The position numbers and the translations under genes were made by a program. DNA of 6,333 nucleotides, taken from assembly GCA_030042885.1 (NCBI GenBank), contig JASHYW010000419.1:1-6333 (forward strand), read 5' to 3'. The stretch's first letter is position 1; every line of letters begins with the position of its first letter. The DNA is from Streptosporangiaceae bacterium. Lineage in GTDB: Bacteria; Actinomycetota; Actinomycetes; Streptosporangiales; Streptosporangiaceae. Below the pieces are notes generated by a model that did not search any database, was not told the DNA's origin, and worked only from the letters and a program-made list of their open reading frames with translations. Of the stretch, positions 4,868 through 6,333 are shown one piece after another.

Positions 4868-5638
4868 TCAGCGGACGGGATGGCCGGCGTCCCGCAGGGC
4901 GTTCTTGACCTGGCTGATGCGCAGCGTGCCGAAGTGGAACACGCTGGCCGCCAGCACCGCGTCCGCTCCCGCGTCCACGGCCGGCGCGAAGTGCGCCAGC
5001 GCGCCCGCGCCGCCGCTGGCGATGACCGGGACAGTGACGACGGCGCGTACGGCCCGGATCAGCTCCAGGTCGAAGCCGCCCGTGGTGCCGTCCGCGTCCA
5101 TGGAGTTCAGCAGGATCTCGCCGGCGCCGAGCCGCACAGCCTGCCGCGCCCAGTCCACTGCGTCGATCCCGGTGCCGACCCGGCCGCCGTGCGTGGTCAC
5201 CTCAAAGCCGCTCTGGGGGGTCGGGCGGTCATGGGCCCGGCGCGCGTCCACGGACAGGACGACGCACTGCGACCCGAAGCGCTGCGCCGCCTCGCCCAGC
5301 AGGTCCGGCCGGGCGATCGCGGCGGTGTTGAGCGAGACCTTGTCCGCCCCGGCGCGCAGCAGCCGGTCCACGTCGGCCACGCTGCGCACACCGCCGCCGA
5401 CGGTGAGCGGGATGAACACCTGCTCCGCGGTCCGCCGCACCACGTCGTACATGGTGTCCCGGCCGCTGCTGGACGCGGTGATGTCGAGAAAGGTCAGCTC
5501 GTCGGCGCCTTCGGCGTCGTAGAGGGCGGCCAGCTCCACCGGGTCGCCCGCATCCCGCAGCTGGCGGAAGTTCACGCCCTTGACCACCCGGCCGCCGTCC
5601 ACGTCCAGGCAGGGAATGACCCGCACCGCGACGGTCAT
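4868..5638 (-). CDS. hisF: Imidazole glycerol phosphate synthase, cyclase subunit (HisF)
   Basis: This (beta/alpha)8 cyclase works with the glutaminase HisH to convert PRFAR plus ammonia into imidazole glycerol phosphate and AICAR (EC 4.3.2.10). The 256-residue length is standard. [19 protein letters not shown] (6-24) carries catalytic D12, and VVLSVDARR (126-134) carries the second catalytic aspartate D131. LTVGGGVRS (79-87), LNSMDADGT (177-185) and VIASGGAG (206-213) are the phosphate-binding and conserved loops. The start is the ATG at 5638, which overlaps the priA stop as ATGA. A GAGG at 5646-5649, 7 nt upstream and inside priA, serves as Shine-Dalgarno. Translation is therefore probably coupled to priA, whose histidine-branch product PRFAR is the HisF substrate. 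hisH is not in the window. The 3' end meets ppgK tail to tail with no room for a separate terminator. Confidence 0.97.
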   Translation of the reverse strand: MTVAVRVIPCLDVDGGRVVKGVNFRQLRDAGDPVELAALYDAEGADELTFLDITASSSGRDTMYDVVRRTAEQVFIPLTVGGGVRSVADVDRLLRAGADKVSLNTAAIARPDLLGEAAQRFGSQCVVLSVDARRAHDRPTPQSGFEVTTHGGRVGTGIDAVDWARQAVRLGAGEILLNSMDADGTTGGFDLELIRAVRAVVTVPVIASGGAGALAHFAPAVDAGADAVLAASVFHFGTLRISQVKNALRDAGHPVR

Positions 5639-6333
5639 CCGGCTACCTCGGCGAGTGCTTCGGTCAGGGTGAACGCTCCGGTGTACAGGGCGGTGCCGAC
5701 GATGGCGCCCTCCACGCCGAGCGGCACGAGCGACGCGATGGCCCGCAGGTCGGCCAGGCTGGACACTCCCCCGCTCGCCACCACCGGCGCGGGCGTGCGG
5801 GCGCACACGTCGCGGAGCAGGGACAGGTTGGGGCCGCGCAGCGTGCCGTCCTTGAGCACGTCGGTGACCACATACCGGGCGCAGCCCTCGGCATCCAGCC
5901 GGTCCAGCGTCTCGTACAGGTCACCGCCTTCGGTTGTCCAGCCGCGGGCGGCCAGCCGGGTGCCGCGGACGTCCAGTCCGACCGCGACCCGGTCGCCGTG
6001 GCGGGCGATGACCGAGCGCACCCACTGCGGGTTCTCCAGCGCCGCGGTGCCGATGTTGACCCGGGCGCAGCCGGTGCCGAGTGCGCGGGACAGCCAGTCG
6101 TCGTCCCTGATCCCGCCGGACAGCTCGACGGCGATGTCCAGTTTCCTGACCAGCCTGGCGAGCAGGTCCGCGTTGGACCCGCGGCCGAACGCGGCGTCCA
6201 GGTCCACCAGGTGGATCCAGGATGCCCCGGCCCGCTGCCAGGCCAGCGCTGCCTCCAGCGGGTCACCGTAGCTGCGTCCGCTGCCCGCCACGCCCTGGAC
6301 GAGCCGGACCGCGTGCCCGTCGGTGACGTCAAC
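5635..6333 (-). CDS. priA: Bifunctional PriA (HisA/TrpF isomerase), 5' end cut by window
   Basis: This TIM-barrel isomerase of Actinomycetota acts on both ProFAR (histidine, EC 5.3.1.16) and phosphoribosylanthranilate (tryptophan, EC 5.3.1.24). The 232 visible residues begin [14 protein letters not shown] at the window edge; about nine N-terminal residues and the start codon are missing. By alignment from memory to Mycobacterium tuberculosis PriA, visible D2 corresponds to D11 (base), D162 in TDVLKDGT to D175 (acid) and D121 in VGLDVRG to D130. R130-G-W132 in AARGW corresponds to R143/W145, the loop residues associated with dual substrate use. This loop is four residues shorter here than in the mycobacterial protein. 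[14 protein letters not shown] (41-54), ELSGGIRDD (70-78), ASGGVSSL (186-193) and GAIVGTALY (209-217) are further family blocks. An internal GTG at 6291 is not the start, since homology continues past it. It is coupled to hisF by the ATGA overlap. Confidence 0.95.
   Translation of the reverse strand, partial: VDVTDGHAVRLVQGVAGSGRSYGDPLEAALAWQRAGASWIHLVDLDAAFGRGSNADLLARLVRKLDIAVELSGGIRDDDWLSRALGTGCARVNIGTAALENPQWVRSVIARHGDRVAVGLDVRGTRLAARGWTTEGGDLYETLDRLDAEGCARYVVTDVLKDGTLRGPNLSLLRDVCARTPAPVVASGGVSSLADLRAIASLVPLGVEGAIVGTALYTGAFTLTEALAEVAG

Noticed and set aside
4876..4894. CGGGA/TCCCG inverted repeat just past the ppgK stop as a terminator
   Set aside because: Five-bp stem inside hisF coding sequence with no U-tract; expected by chance at this GC content.
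4721..6271. Long plus-strand open frame (516 codons) antisense to hisF and priA
   Set aside because: Produced by codon bias of the genes on the opposite strand; no ribosome site, composition not protein-like, and it begins inside ppgK.

Overview
This is a GC-rich chromosomal segment with GTG/TTG starts and strong G/C third-position bias. Its gene content is diagnostic of Actinomycetota (Actinomycetes): a PriA-type bifunctional HisA/TrpF, a Trp-operon-associated membrane protein, a TIGR03085-family protein beside his genes, and a polyphosphate glucokinase. The layout resembles the his/trp region of Streptomyces and relatives, but gene content differs between hisI and trpC, so I would not assign a genus.

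Layout from right to left, following the dominant minus strand. The priA gene (5' end cut by the window edge) overlaps hisF by ATGA; they form a translationally coupled pair. The hisF stop lies 5 nt from the stop of a convergent polyphosphate glucokinase gene, ppgK (+). A 127-bp divergent region then separates ppgK from a small two-TM membrane protein gene (-). That gene is convergent with a TIGR03085 / maleylpyruvate-isomerase-like gene (+), which is divergent from hisI (-). From hisI leftward a compact minus-strand unit follows: hisI, 7 nt, Trp-associated membrane protein, 20-nt overlap, OmpR-like response regulator, 120 nt, trpC. The trpC stop is 6 nt from the window's left edge, so the next gene lies outside.

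Metabolic logic: PriA isomerises ProFAR for histidine and phosphoribosylanthranilate for tryptophan. HisI makes the ProFAR precursor, HisF consumes PriA's histidine-branch product PRFAR, and TrpC consumes its tryptophan-branch product CdRP. The window therefore holds a PriA-centred junction of the two pathways. PpgK and the two conserved hypotheticals are embedded neighbours with no obvious pathway link.

Most of the window is ordinary housekeeping DNA, and I see no mobile element, CRISPR array, RNA gene or clear new multi-gene system. The points worth a second look are: a receiver-degenerate response regulator in the slot where relatives such as Streptomyces carry trpE and a small membrane gene; a structured hisI leader with two competing copies of the same pairing partner; two apparently leaderless promoters of identical geometry; and a perfect 8-bp-arm inverted repeat over the divergent ppgK promoter region.
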